Counted from the stretch's first letter, positions 53,578 through 62,440 are shown. The stretch is 64,000 bases of DNA from Methanoregula sp. PtaU1.Bin051 (GCA_002067895.1 MVRE01000015.1:1-64000); one strand, 5' to 3'. Made by a program: numbers and translations. Notes: generated by a model from the sequence alone, not told the origin.

Positions 53578-54120
53578 ATGGCTGGTGTAACATCCGAACG
53601 GAATGATGTCATTGTAAAGCTTACCGAAGCTGTAGTTCATCTCGCCCGTGAAACGGATGTGCGCCTTATTCCGCCGTCAGAAGGTAATATCGGTTATGCG
53701 ATCCGGGGTGCCCGGGGCGCCAGCGATATTGCTGCGGTTACCGGAGGATTCGTCACTGACGGAACGTCAGTACACCGCGGTGGGCCCGTGGCATTCGGTG
53801 CGGACGAAGGAATATCCCGTATCATCCTTACAGTTATGAAATTCGATCCTGTAGTCAGGAGTGCTGCCATAATACGGTATTCTGAAAATATTTATTCGAT
53901 CCTTTCTGATATGTTCATCGAATGCGAAGAAACGAATCCTGGAAAGTACAAAGGAAGTATCAGTTCAATGGACTGGGCTGTTGCTTCCTGTTGTTCGGAG
54001 GGAGTGCCCGAAGTCATAGCACTCCATGGGCCGGATACGATGAACCCTCTGATCTGTATGTTTTCTGAAGAACCGGGGATTCTTGCCAGCAATATTATTA
54101 TCCTCTCAAACCGTATATAA
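53578..54120 (+). CDS. stand-alone ThiN-domain protein (thiamine-phosphate synthase family)
   Basis: The 180-residue protein matches the ThiN domain: LIPPSEGNIGYAIRGARGASDIAAV near residue 37, FGADEGISRIILTVMKFDPVVRSA in the middle and a later MDWAVASC segment. In archaea ThiN is usually fused to the HMP kinase ThiD and joins the two thiamine halves; a stand-alone form may also be part of a regulator. No DNA-binding domain is seen here, so it would be an enzyme subunit or ligand-binding protein. The gene is the first of a run through S17e to alba. Confidence 0.8.
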   Translation: MAGVTSERNDVIVKLTEAVVHLARETDVRLIPPSEGNIGYAIRGARGASDIAAVTGGFVTDGTSVHRGGPVAFGADEGISRIILTVMKFDPVVRSAAIIRYSENIYSILSDMFIECEETNPGKYKGSISSMDWAVASCCSEGVPEVIALHGPDTMNPLICMFSEEPGILASNIIILSNRI

Positions 54121-54143
54121 TAAGGAAACCAGAAGGAACCTCC

Positions 54144-54335
54144 ATGGGAATCAAGCCATCCTATATCAAAACCCTCGGTCAAGAAGTCCTTGCAAAGAAC
54201 CGGGAACGGTTCTCTAACAATTATGACGAGAATAAGCAGGCACTGACGTCCGTTGCATCGATTGAGAGCAAACGCGTGCGGAACCGCATCGCAGGATTCA
54301 TCACAAGAAAGATAAATACCAAGAGGCACCAATAA
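54144..54335 (+). CDS. rps17e: 30S ribosomal protein S17e
   Basis: This 63-residue basic protein has the S17e sequence pattern: MGIKPSYIKTLGQEVLAKN, then NYDENKQALTSVASIESKRVRNRIAG in part and a lysine-rich end. S17e is found only in archaea and eukaryotes. AAGGAAC precedes the ATG. It follows the ThiN gene by 23 bases and precedes dapA by 7 bases. Confidence 0.95.
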   Translation: MGIKPSYIKTLGQEVLAKNRERFSNNYDENKQALTSVASIESKRVRNRIAGFITRKINTKRHQ

Positions 54336-54342
54336 ACGCTTT

Positions 54343-55299
54343 ATGTTTGAAGGTGTCCTTCCAGCTATTATAACCCCTTTTTCGAGAAATTCATCCCAGA
54401 GCCTCGACACAAGAGGCCTTGTTGAAAACCTTGAGTATCTTATTTCTGAGGGTATTGATGGGGTTGTGCCCTGTGGATCGACCGGCGAATCGGCAACACT
54501 CTCGTTTGAGGAACACGAGAAGGTAATCGAGCTTACTGTTGATACGGTCAACGGCAGGATACCTGTCGTAGCCGGTACCGGCTCCAACAACACTGCTGAA
54601 GCAGTCCGGCTCACGAAGGCAGCAAAAGATCTTGGGGCGGACGGAGTGCTGGTCATCAGTCCGTATTATAACAAACCGAACAAGGCCGGGCTCATCAAGC
54701 ATTATACGAAACTGGCTGAAATCGGTATACCGGTTATTATGTACAATGTTCCGGGCAGAACCGGGCAGAACCTTGAACCGGATCTAGTTGCAGAGCTGGC
54801 AAAGCACCCCGGTATTGTCGGTATCAAAGAAGCAAGCGGGAATATCAGCCAGATCTCAAGAATCATTGAAGACACGCAGGACGAAGACTTTGTTGTGATC
54901 TCAGGTGACGACAACATGACCCTGCCAATCATGGCACTGGGTGGGGCAGGGGTTATCTCCGTCGCAGCAAATATCGTGCCAAAACGCATGGTTGCAATGT
55001 CCGATGCCCTAAGGAGGGGGGATCTTAAAAAGGCATTGGAGATCCATTATGAGCTCTCACCGTTGTTCCGCGCGATGTTTATCGATACCAACCCAATCCC
55101 GGTAAAAAAGGCGGTCGAACTATGTGGCATGGCAGCAGGACCGGTCCGCCTCCCGCTGGATGAACTGGATGCAAAGAAGACTGAACAGCTTGCTGCCATG
55201 CTGGTATCCGCGGGATTGAAAAAAGCTGGAAGGGGAAAAACGGAACCGGTAAGAAAGAAAGGAATGGTTAAATCCGCCTCTAAGAAGCGGAGGCGCTGA
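54343..55299 (+). CDS. dapA: 4-hydroxy-tetrahydrodipicolinate synthase
   Basis: This TIM-barrel aldolase of 318 residues condenses pyruvate with aspartate semialdehyde in lysine/diaminopimelate synthesis. CGSTGESATLS near residue 40, VISPYYNKPN, MYNVPGRTGQN with the catalytic tyrosine and GIKEASGN with the Schiff-base lysine are present. The normal enzyme ends near residue 292; here a tail of about 27 residues very rich in lysine and arginine (RKKGMVKSASKKRRR at the end) follows. It lies between S17e and dapB with gaps of 7 and 3 bases. Confidence 0.95.
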   Translation: MFEGVLPAIITPFSRNSSQSLDTRGLVENLEYLISEGIDGVVPCGSTGESATLSFEEHEKVIELTVDTVNGRIPVVAGTGSNNTAEAVRLTKAAKDLGADGVLVISPYYNKPNKAGLIKHYTKLAEIGIPVIMYNVPGRTGQNLEPDLVAELAKHPGIVGIKEASGNISQISRIIEDTQDEDFVVISGDDNMTLPIMALGGAGVISVAANIVPKRMVAMSDALRRGDLKKALEIHYELSPLFRAMFIDTNPIPVKKAVELCGMAAGPVRLPLDELDAKKTEQLAAMLVSAGLKKAGRGKTEPVRKKGMVKSASKKRRR

Positions 55300-55302
55300 T
55301 CG

Positions 55303-56070
55303 ATGATCAAGGTGGTCGTCTGCGGCGCGAGCGGGCGCATGGGCCAGACGATCGGGAGAATGGTCTCTGATTCATCAGACCTGCAACTGGTTGGTGGGGT
55401 CGATGTCAGACCATCAACCTTCTTTGGTCAGCCGATCGTCGCTTCCTCAGAGATCGAAGCATTTCTTGCGGAAAAGAAGCCGGATATTCTGATAGACTTT
55501 ACGGTAGCAAATGCAGCTGTCGAGAACGTTAAATCTGCCGCACGACATAATATTGCCTGCGTCGTTGGGACGACTGGTTTCACTCCCGAACAGCGCAAGG
55601 TATTGGCAGAAGCGGTTACCGGACACTGTCCTATGGTTATTTCGAGTAATTTCTCTATCGGTGTTAATATTTTCTGGGAGATCCTTCGATCAGCAGCACG
55701 GATGCTGAAAGAGTATGATATCGAGGTCATCGAAGGGCATCACCGGAACAAGAAGGATGCCCCAAGCGGGACTGCAAAGACCATCCTCCAGATTCTCGAT
55801 GAAGAGGCCGGAACCCGCCATAAGATCTATGGCCGGGAAGGTGTGACCGAACGCAAGAACGAGATTGGTGTCCATGTTATCCGTGGCGGAGATATTGTCG
55901 GAGATCATGCTGTTATGTTCTCTAAAAATTTTGAGACGATAACCTTGTCGCACAGAGCATACGACCGGGCAGTTTTTGCAAGCGGTGTCCTTATTGCGAC
56001 AAAATGGATTATCGGAAAGAAGCCGGGTATCTATGGTATGGGCGATGTCCTGAATCTTGCGATGAAGTAA
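55303..56070 (+). CDS. dapB: 4-hydroxy-tetrahydrodipicolinate reductase
   Basis: The 255-residue enzyme reduces the product of DapA with NAD(P)H. It has VCGASGRMGQTIG at the N terminus, the VGTTGFTP loop, and EGHHRNKKDAPSGTA, the substrate-binding and catalytic signature. It starts 3 bases after dapA, so the two are translated together. Length is normal. Confidence 0.96.
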   Translation: MIKVVVCGASGRMGQTIGRMVSDSSDLQLVGGVDVRPSTFFGQPIVASSEIEAFLAEKKPDILIDFTVANAAVENVKSAARHNIACVVGTTGFTPEQRKVLAEAVTGHCPMVISSNFSIGVNIFWEILRSAARMLKEYDIEVIEGHHRNKKDAPSGTAKTILQILDEEAGTRHKIYGREGVTERKNEIGVHVIRGGDIVGDHAVMFSKNFETITLSHRAYDRAVFASGVLIATKWIIGKKPGIYGMGDVLNLAMK

Positions 56071-56135
56071 CCGTCAAGCAATATCGAAACCCTTTTTTTG
56101 TATTTTGAGCAACAAGTATGATGGAGTGAACCGTT

Positions 56136-56309
56136 TTGGTTGCTGTCATTGACAAGGAAAAATGTACCGGATGTGAAACATGCGTAAACGAGTGTCCTGC
56201 GTCAGCAATTTCTATGGAGAATGAGAAAGCAAAGGTTGACAAGGATATGTGTGTTGACTGCCAGACCTGCGTCGATGTCTGCCCGTCAGAAGCAATTCAC
56301 ATGGAATAA
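56136..56309 (+). CDS. 2[4Fe-4S] ferredoxin, 57 residues
   Basis: A TTG at 56136, 6 bases after GGAGTGA, opens a 57-codon frame ending in TAA at 56309. The product carries two cluster motifs, CTGCETCVNECP and CVDCQTCVDVCP, and closely matches small clostridial-type ferredoxins. It transfers low-potential electrons. It lies between dapB and asd, where no electron carrier is needed by those enzymes, so it may serve another pathway. No ATG is available, which makes the TTG start likely. Confidence 0.9.
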   Translation: MVAVIDKEKCTGCETCVNECPASAISMENEKAKVDKDMCVDCQTCVDVCPSEAIHME

Positions 56310-56494
56310 GAGGAATCCCGAAATATCCATCTTATTTTTCAAAGATATTTTATCCTGAAAACAGGATATTAGTCTTTATCCGATAAACAAGATCCAAATC
56401 ACAAACCTTTTTTCCCTCCTCACCAAATTGAGTCATTACCCCGCATAACAAAGGGATATCCTACAGAGAGAACGATCCAGGATCTGATAATGCC

Positions 56495-57514
56495 ATGATC
56501 AATGTTGGAGTGCTCGGTGCCACAGGTGCGGTTGGCCAGCGGTTTGTTGAACTTCTTGCGGATCATCCTTGGTTTAACCTCGTCACGCTCGCCGCTTCTG
56601 ATCGAAGTGCAGGAAAACCATACGGGAAAATAGTCAACTGGCGCCTTGACACGCCATTTCCCGATAAGATTGCCAAAGTGAAAATTGCTGCTACATCGCC
56701 CAAGAGCATGAAAGATGTCGATCTTGTCTTCTCTGCCCTCCCGGCCGAGATCGCGATAGATGTTGAGCAAGAATTCGCTGACGCAGGCATTGCTGTCTGC
56801 AGTAATGCCAGTTCCCATCGTATGGAGCCTGACATCCCGCTTGTTGTCCCGGAAGTCAATCCCGACCATCTCGGTCTTATCGATGTCCAGCGAGACAAAG
56901 GGCGGGACGGTTTCATCGTCACAAACCCAAACTGTTCGACAATTATGATGGTTACTGCGCTTGCACCGCTCAGGAAGTTCAAATTCAACGATGTTCGTGT
57001 GGCAACAATGCAGGCAATCTCCGGGGCAGGGTTTGCCGGGGTCGCTGCGATGGCGATCTATGACAATGTTATCCCTTATATCGGCAAAGAAGAAGAAAAG
57101 ATGGAGACAGAATCCCTCAAGATCATGGGGACACTGAAGGGGAATCGTGTGGTAGATGCCCCCTTTACTGTGAGTGCAAGCTGCCACAGGGTTCCTGTGA
57201 TTGACGGCCATACCATGGCAATCTGGGTGGATATTAAAGATCCGGTAAGCAAGATCAGAAACGCATATCTGGACTACAAGCCCCTGATAAAGGGACTGCC
57301 CACACAACCTGCGGAATCGGTTCATTTCTTCGACAATGAACCCGACCGCCCGCAACCGCGGCTTGACCGAATGCGGGGCAAGGGAATGACGGTGTCGGTA
57401 GGCAGGCTTCGCGAAGGCATCCGGTTTGTAGCCATGGGGCATAATACAATCCGGGGAGCTGCCGGAGCAAGCGTACTGAATGCAGAACTAATTACCAAGA
57501 AAAAGTATCTCTGA
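56495..57514 (+). CDS. asd: aspartate-semialdehyde dehydrogenase
   Basis: The 339-residue enzyme reduces aspartyl phosphate to the semialdehyde that DapA uses. VLGATGAVGQRFVELL is the NADP site, SNASSHRM and VTNPNCSTIMMV contain the catalytic cysteine, and ISGAGFAG and SCHRVPVIDGH are later family segments typical of the archaeal/fungal type. It is separated from the ferredoxin by 185 bases, so it may have its own promoter, and precedes alba by 23 bases. Confidence 0.95.
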   Translation: MINVGVLGATGAVGQRFVELLADHPWFNLVTLAASDRSAGKPYGKIVNWRLDTPFPDKIAKVKIAATSPKSMKDVDLVFSALPAEIAIDVEQEFADAGIAVCSNASSHRMEPDIPLVVPEVNPDHLGLIDVQRDKGRDGFIVTNPNCSTIMMVTALAPLRKFKFNDVRVATMQAISGAGFAGVAAMAIYDNVIPYIGKEEEKMETESLKIMGTLKGNRVVDAPFTVSASCHRVPVIDGHTMAIWVDIKDPVSKIRNAYLDYKPLIKGLPTQPAESVHFFDNEPDRPQPRLDRMRGKGMTVSVGRLREGIRFVAMGHNTIRGAAGASVLNAELITKKKYL

Positions 57515-57537
57515 ACCGATCCTAACGAGGTGTACCA

Positions 57538-57816
57538 ATGGAGCAGAAAGAGAATACAGTGTTCGTTGGAAACAAGCCGGTCATGAATTACGTGCTTGCA
57601 GTGGTAACACAGTTCAATAACGGTGCAAATCAGGTTGCGATCAAGGCAAGAGGCAAGGCAATCTCTAGAGCGGTTGACACTGCAGAGATCGCCCTGAACC
57701 GCTTCCTTGAGGGTGTTGCCAAAAAGGAGATCCTGACCTCAACGGAGATCATCGATACTGACTCCGGAAAGACCAATGTTTCAAGTATCGAGATTATACT
57801 TGTAAACACAAAATAA
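57538..57816 (+). CDS. alba: Alba chromatin protein
   Basis: This 92-residue DNA/RNA-binding protein starts after [25 protein letters not shown] at the N terminus and the loop [17 protein letters not shown] with basic residues are typical of Alba; the lysine that is acetylated in Sulfolobus corresponds to K17 of the GNKPVMNY motif. Alba coats DNA and RNA as dimers. The gene follows asd and precedes a T-rich stretch that probably ends transcription. Confidence 0.95.
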   Translation: MEQKENTVFVGNKPVMNYVLAVVTQFNNGANQVAIKARGKAISRAVDTAEIALNRFLEGVAKKEILTSTEIIDTDSGKTNVSSIEIILVNTK

Positions 57817-57920
57817 TCGTTTTTCGGATTTGTTTTATACGGGGACTGTGCCCGTTTGGTTAGTACGGTCATTTTATTTACAGAAACCCTTTAATGGCAC
57901 GACGACAGATGCAATAAGGC

Positions 57921-58412
57921 ATGCGAACGATTGCTGTCGTTTTCGGGATGATCCTTTTTATCAGCATAGTGGCGCATGGAATGGCAGCAAGTGAAGAGAG
58001 ATACGGTTACATCACGGTACAGGATGTTACGATCAACCTTCAAAACGATTCTGCAATTATCGATGTAGAATATTCTGTAGACGAAGGAACAAGGATTATC
58101 TTTTTTTTATTGGGAAAGCAGGATCTAAAGAACAAGTTGTATCATATCCTTAATTATCCGGAAGCCCAGGCCCGGAAGATCAACCTGAATGCCGCTGAAT
58201 TTTATGTTGAAAATGCAGCATATTCGTATGGCAAGGGAATTTACTGGTACCCTTCCCATGAATTTAATGTTGTTATCCCCTCCCTGACAATACGTTCCCC
58301 TCAGGTCACAAGGACCTTTTCCATGACCAGTTCGTTTCCTGATGGGATCGGGTATTTTGATGATGGATCCACTGGAAGATCTCCCCTGTCGCCGCCTTCA
58401 GATTCCGGATAA
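57921..58412 (+). CDS. predicted exported protein of unknown function
   Basis: The 163-residue product has a signal peptide (about residues 1-22, ending GMAAS) and then a beta-strand-rich domain (for example ITVQDVTINLQNDSAIIDVE). The C terminus is serine/proline-rich. No lipobox or C-terminal helix is visible, so it may be secreted or loosely bound to the S-layer. It follows alba by 104 bases and is convergent with the DUF373 gene. No family is recognised. Confidence 0.7.
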   Translation: MRTIAVVFGMILFISIVAHGMAASEERYGYITVQDVTINLQNDSAIIDVEYSVDEGTRIIFFLLGKQDLKNKLYHILNYPEAQARKINLNAAEFYVENAAYSYGKGIYWYPSHEFNVVIPSLTIRSPQVTRTFSMTSSFPDGIGYFDDGSTGRSPLSPPSDSG

Positions 58413-58527
58413 AAATCAAAAAAATCGTGAAATCCGGCCTTTAAATACTTTAAAATCGTATGATGCATTTATTGTTATCCGGATTGCAGGAATCATATTA
58501 CCCCCAATCCTGAAAAATATGAAGATA

Positions 58528-59661
58528 TTAAATTACTTCAATAATTGCCTGCCGTCGCTCCTCAGCCAGCTTCTTGTTAACAAAGTATTGGGCAATCACG
58601 CCGATGATGGCCGACAGAAGCCCCGCTCCCGTGGCATACATGATGTACCCGTTGGCTTCTGACTGGGTGAGTGGAAACTCAGGGACACCATTTACTGAGA
58701 TAAGGAAGACGCTGGCACCATATAAGATCAGGCCCAGTGCTATGACAAAAAACGGGAAGACGATCACTTTACCCAGCTGCTCCCTCTCATTGAGATAGAC
58801 ATCAATAAGAATTCCAATCGATACGACAATCCCTGCAAAGATCAGCCATTCGATCGCCCCATAAATAAAGGTCATAAGGTAGATTAGGATGCCAAGCCCC
58901 TCTTCACTTGAATAGAACTTCATCATAGTTATAAGGCCGTTGACAAACCCGACTATGGCCAGTAAAATTGTGGTCGTATAGGTAACAAATGAAAATCTGC
59001 CTCTCGACAATGATGCCCTGAGTGCATCCAGTATGTTATGGAAAATTTCATCGATCCCGAATCCTTTTACAAGGAGATAGATGCCAATCACACCGACAAC
59101 AATAATAGTTGCAGTATCGGGATATCCGAGCAGGAATGCAGTGGCGTATAGTAACATTGCCAAGCCTAGGGGGACAAGTACTACTCTTGATATTTTCGGG
59201 TCGTCAAGAAGTTTTTTGAAGATATAATACGTGCCCTCCAGGTTGGGCATCTGGTTGACGATGACACGGCGGATGCTGCTGATCGAAATCTTTGACTGGA
59301 TGATCGGGACAACGAACTCGTCTTCTGCGCCGTCCGTAACAAGAATACACTGGGTGACCCCGGTTTCCTTGACAACCTCGCTTAAGGTCGTGGTAATTTT
59401 ACGATCGCCTTCGATCATATGCAGGTGGTTTCCAGCAATAACCGCCACTTCTGCATCTTCGCCCTTGACTATAAGTTCATCGAAGATTTTAACGGCTTGG
59501 AAAATCGCATTTATATCCGAATCTTCGGGATCTGCAAGAGCGAGAGAAGTTGCGGCTTTCAGGCATGCGGCCCGCCCGACGCAGGGACTACTCACTTGCG
59601 CTTTAAACCCGATATCGTCGTCGCGGTCGACACTGAGGACTAACGTTTTACCCTGCGCCAT
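58528..59661 (-). CDS. DUF373-family membrane protein
   Basis: This 377-residue protein has a cytosolic N-terminal domain of about 150 residues starting TLVLSVDRDDDIGFKA, with ALADPEDSDINAIFQAV and AGNHLHMIEGDR, then about six membrane helices. This is the DUF373 arrangement, found across euryarchaea. The start region with its acidic cluster resembles a metal or nucleotide site, but no reaction is known. It is downstream of the coiled-coil gene on the same strand, with a T-run between them. Confidence 0.85.
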   Translation of the reverse strand: MAQGKTLVLSVDRDDDIGFKAQVSSPCVGRAACLKAATSLALADPEDSDINAIFQAVKIFDELIVKGEDAEVAVIAGNHLHMIEGDRKITTTLSEVVKETGVTQCILVTDGAEDEFVVPIIQSKISISSIRRVIVNQMPNLEGTYYIFKKLLDDPKISRVVLVPLGLAMLLYATAFLLGYPDTATIIVVGVIGIYLLVKGFGIDEIFHNILDALRASLSRGRFSFVTYTTTILLAIVGFVNGLITMMKFYSSEEGLGILIYLMTFIYGAIEWLIFAGIVVSIGILIDVYLNEREQLGKVIVFPFFVIALGLILYGASVFLISVNGVPEFPLTQSEANGYIMYATGAGLLSAIIGVIAQYFVNKKLAEERRQAIIEVI

Positions 59662-59705
59662 GCTCAGTACTCACTTGGTGTAAATCTATTAAATTATTCC
59701 TGACT

Positions 59706-59717
59706 AAAAAAAAAAAA
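59706..59717 (-). terminator. 12-base T-run after the coiled-coil protein gene
   Basis: Twelve consecutive A residues on the plus strand read as twelve T on the minus strand, immediately after the coiled-coil gene's stop at 59721. This is a strong archaeal terminator and separates that gene from the DUF373 gene. Confidence 0.65.
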
Positions 59718-59720
59718 GAA

Positions 59721-60581
59721 TCAGATGAGTTTTGAACGCTGGAGAAGAAGGATATCGTCTGTTGTAAGTTTCTCGCCTGCCCGGAAATTTTTGAAAAGGT
59801 GTTCTGCTTCTTTCCTGACTGCTTTCTGCTCTTTTGTGACTTTAACCTTCTTGGTCTTTTTGCGCAGTCCTGATATGACCTTGTCATAGTCCCGAAGCTC
59901 TTTCTGACAGGCAATGAAGAATTTGTGCTCCGCATCGGCAGATTCCTGTGCCTCGACAAAACTCTTGTGCGCAGCATCTGCTGATTCACGGGACTTGTCA
60001 GCTTTCCGGTATGATTCCACCATCAGGTCGTGGTGCTTCTGCGCAAGTTCGGCAACCTCGGTCACCTTTGCGTGCAGTTCCGATGCCTGTTTTCGAAGTT
60101 CTCTCGCGGACGCAATTTTACTGCGCATCTCCTTATTCTGCTCGAGCTCGGCTTCCTGTTCCTTGACCTGGTTCTTCATCTGTTTGATCTTATCGATTAG
60201 CTCCCGTTCTTTTTCCGTGGAGAAGACTTGGGTCTGCTGCATCATTTCGAGGTGTTCTATCTGCTTCTGAATCTCTTTTATACCCCTTGTCTTGGGGCTG
60301 CCATGCTCCCGTTTGAAGGATTCGATTTCTTCGAACAGGACGTTGGCCTTATCATTATATTCATTACGTTTTACCTTGAGCTCGATTACTTCCTGGTTGT
60401 ATTTATCCCGGAGATCCTTGTTCTTCTGCGCATCATCAACGCACTCCCGCGTCTGGTTATTGAGAGTATTGCGTTCGCGGGCCCATTTGCTAGCAGCTGA
60501 GTTGAGTTCATTGCGACGGTTCTTGTGCTGCTCGGATTCTGCAAGGATCTTCTTTCGTTTCTCGATAAGGTCATTGATCAT
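59721..60581 (-). CDS. long coiled-coil protein (COG1340-like)
   Basis: The ATG at 60581 (286 residues) has GGAGG 9 bases upstream; a longer frame to 60713 runs through structured noncoding sequence and is rejected. The protein is almost all charged heptads (for example EKRKKILAESEQHKNRRNEL) from residue 5 to about 245, then a basic KKTKKVKVTKEQKAVRKEAE segment and an end with LTTDDILLLQRSKLI. The COG1340 group is sometimes named phosphoserine phosphatase in databases, which the sequence does not support. Its place near ftsZ makes a structural role in cell division or chromosome organisation possible. Confidence 0.82.
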   Translation of the reverse strand: MINDLIEKRKKILAESEQHKNRRNELNSAASKWARERNTLNNQTRECVDDAQKNKDLRDKYNQEVIELKVKRNEYNDKANVLFEEIESFKREHGSPKTRGIKEIQKQIEHLEMMQQTQVFSTEKERELIDKIKQMKNQVKEQEAELEQNKEMRSKIASARELRKQASELHAKVTEVAELAQKHHDLMVESYRKADKSRESADAAHKSFVEAQESADAEHKFFIACQKELRDYDKVISGLRKKTKKVKVTKEQKAVRKEAEHLFKNFRAGEKLTTDDILLLQRSKLI

Positions 60582-60649
60582 ATGTATCTGTCCTCCGTGA
60601 TCCCGTTGTTGGGGGAATGAGAGTGGTAAGGCAAATGTATGAGGTTGCG

Positions 60650-60665
60650 GAGAACCTGTTCTCCC
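60650..60665. promoter_or_regulatory. inverted repeat upstream of the coiled-coil gene
   Basis: GGAGAAC and GTTCTCC flank a two-base centre, 69 bases before the coiled-coil start. It can be an operator or a hairpin in that gene's leader. It is one of four inverted repeats in this gap. Confidence 0.35.
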
Positions 60666-60704
60666 GACTGTCCCTATAACGACTCTGCATGCAGGATGCA
60701 GGAT

Positions 60705-60853
60705 AAAAAACACCAGAAAAAAGTCTGACGATTGCTGGTATGCAAGACCCCGGCCGGGGATCTTTGTTCGACGCTCTGTTCATGATGTTCAACTCCCGGT
60801 ACCGGGTTGCACATGTATGCGGTGCAACCCTCATCCTCCCAATCGGGGATTGG
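60705..60853 (-). ncRNA. candidate structured small RNA
   Basis: Reading the minus strand, three hairpins follow each other: CCAATC/GATTGG with a 3-base loop (60839-60853), GGGTTGCAC/GTGCAACCC with a 9-base loop (60804-60830), and AAGA-CCCC/GGGG-TCTT around GGCC (about 60744-60763). T-runs at 60717-60722 and 60705-60710 follow and would end transcription. TATA-like elements lie upstream at about 60865-60874 and 60885-60896. No protein frame fits. The stems match no RNA family I know; RNase P RNA and the SRP RNA are larger and have different motifs. Confidence 0.45.
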
Positions 60854-60975
60854 TCAAATGTACGAATATTAAATGACTGGAATTTACTTAAGCATTTCGC
60901 AGATGGGGCTGAATAATGCGCCGGATATTGTAGTGTAACGAAGAAACACAACCGTGGAGAAGAGCAAAGAAATGT

Positions 60976-60999
60976 GATGTTGGTTCATTAACCAACATC
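60976..60999. terminator. 10-base-pair hairpin downstream of ftsZ
   Basis: GATGTTGGTT and AACCAACATC pair perfectly around a CATT loop, 73 bases beyond the ftsZ stop. A second hairpin with TCTCCC/GGGAGA follows at about 60998-61018, with T-rich sequence to its right. They may end ftsZ transcription or protect its 3' end. Confidence 0.4.
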
Positions 61000-61071
61000 T
61001 CCCGCACAAGTGGGGAGATCAGATCTTTTCAGGTTTTATGAATGTGGTGAAATTGCATTTGTCAGGGTCCT

Positions 61072-62232
61072 TTATCCGACCCATTCGAGAACTCCGCCAC
61101 CGCTCGGCTGGTCGCGGGTCCTGCCCTTTACTGGCATCTCGACAGCTTTGGGATTGGATCGCTTGTTCTCAATCTCCTGCACGACCGTCTTGTATGACTG
61201 GCGTGTTCCAAGGATTTGTGCACTCCTTACACCGGTCATGATGGCGAGGACACGAATCTTGCCTTCCATGTCATTGCGCACGCGGGCCCCCCAGATGACA
61301 TCTGCATGAGGATCAAGTTCGTATGTTAACGAGGTTGCAACTTCTTCAGCATCCTGAAGTGTCAGGTCGGTACCTCCGGTGATGTGGATCAGGCTTCCGG
61401 TTGCGCCACGATAGTCGATATCCAGCATCGGGTTGCTTAAGCATTCACGGACAACGCTTTCAGCCTTGTTCTGCTGCTTGCTCTCGCCAACGAGCATTAC
61501 CGCGACACCCCCCTTGCTCATGATAGCCCGGACATCGGCATAGTCGATGTTGATGAGTGACGGTTCGGTGATTGTCTCGGATATGCCCTTGACGGTTTCG
61601 CCAATCAACTGGTCCATGACAGAGAAGGCTTGGCCAAGAGGCAGGTTCGGAACAAAGTTCTTCAGACGGTTGTTATCGAGTACGATAACAGAATCTGCGG
61701 CTGCTGCGAGCGCTTCAAGCCCTTCCTCTGCACGGATCAGGCGGGCTTTCTCTACCTGGAACGGGTAGCTGACCATTCCGACAACGATTGCGCCTTGCTC
61801 CTTTGCGATCTGGGCCACAACTGGGGCTGAACCGGTACCGGTACCTCCCCCCATACCTGCCGTGATAAAGCAGAGATCCGCAGACTCCAGAAGCGCCTCA
61901 AGGGTCGGGCGCGCCATCTCGGCTGCGCGTTTACCGACATCCGGGTAACCCCCGGCACCGAGTCCTTTTGTCAAGGATTTTCCGATCAGCACGCGTTTAT
62001 CAGCCTGCACCATGTCAAGGTGCTGCTTGTCAGTGTTGATCGCGATCGTTTCTGCACCGGCAACGCCCATGTGGTGGATGCGGTTGACGGTGTTGTTCCC
62101 TGCGCCTCCACAGCCGATGATGACGATCCTTGGCTGTCCGACAAAGTCGTCCTCCATCGCATTGGCGCCGGGCTTGTTGATTTCTTTTTCCAGCTCTGCG
62201 TTTTTTAACGCGTCGTTGATAATGCTCTGCAT
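61072..62232 (-). CDS. ftsZ: cell division protein FtsZ
   Basis: The 386-residue tubulin-like GTPase forms the division ring. The nucleotide site shows [15 protein letters not shown] near residue 37, [15 protein letters not shown] as the tubulin signature near residue 125, and the T7-loop segment [14 protein letters not shown], whose aspartates drive GTP hydrolysis. A variable tail from about residue 350 ends [14 protein letters not shown] precedes the ATG. The ribbon-helix-helix gene ends 12 bases upstream on the same strand, so the two are probably one transcript, as in other euryarchaea. Confidence 0.97.
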   Translation of the reverse strand: MQSIINDALKNAELEKEINKPGANAMEDDFVGQPRIVIIGCGGAGNNTVNRIHHMGVAGAETIAINTDKQHLDMVQADKRVLIGKSLTKGLGAGGYPDVGKRAAEMARPTLEALLESADLCFITAGMGGGTGTGSAPVVAQIAKEQGAIVVGMVSYPFQVEKARLIRAEEGLEALAAAADSVIVLDNNRLKNFVPNLPLGQAFSVMDQLIGETVKGISETITEPSLINIDYADVRAIMSKGGVAVMLVGESKQQNKAESVVRECLSNPMLDIDYRGATGSLIHITGGTDLTLQDAEEVATSLTYELDPHADVIWGARVRNDMEGKIRVLAIMTGVRSAQILGTRQSYKTVVQEIENKRSNPKAVEMPVKGRTRDQPSGGGVLEWVG

Positions 62233-62244
62233 GTCTCTACCCTC

Positions 62245-62424
62245 TCATACCTTGAATGAAACCTGGTCGCTGTCCTTCAAGACACGGTTGGCACGTTTTT
62301 CAACAAGTTCACGGACTGCAGCCCTGACTGCTTCTGAGACGCTGGGATACTCCCCAGCATCGACCATCTGCTGGAGCAGATTGATTTGTTGTTCAGGTAA
62401 TCGCAGTGTGATCCTTTGCATCAT
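62245..62424 (-). CDS. ribbon-helix-helix regulator, CdrS-like
   Basis: The ATG at 62424 (59 residues) is chosen; an earlier ATG at 62445 lies inside a repeated operator-like element. The sequence [21 protein letters not shown] is the beta-strand and first helix of a ribbon-helix-helix dimer, and [17 protein letters not shown] the second helix. A short RHH protein encoded just upstream of ftsZ corresponds to CdrS, which controls ftsZ2 and cell division in Haloferax. The three upstream repeats support direct autoregulation. The functional equivalence to CdrS is inferred. Confidence 0.88.
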   Translation of the reverse strand: MMQRITLRLPEQQINLLQQMVDAGEYPSVSEAVRAAVRELVEKRANRVLKDSDQVSFKV

Positions 62425-62440
62425 AGTATCTCTCGTGTCC

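Noticed and set aside
60571-60951. Minus-strand frame of 126 codons between the coiled-coil gene and ftsZ
   Set aside because: It overlaps the hairpins and T-runs of the candidate RNA and the true start of the coiled-coil gene; no protein-like pattern.
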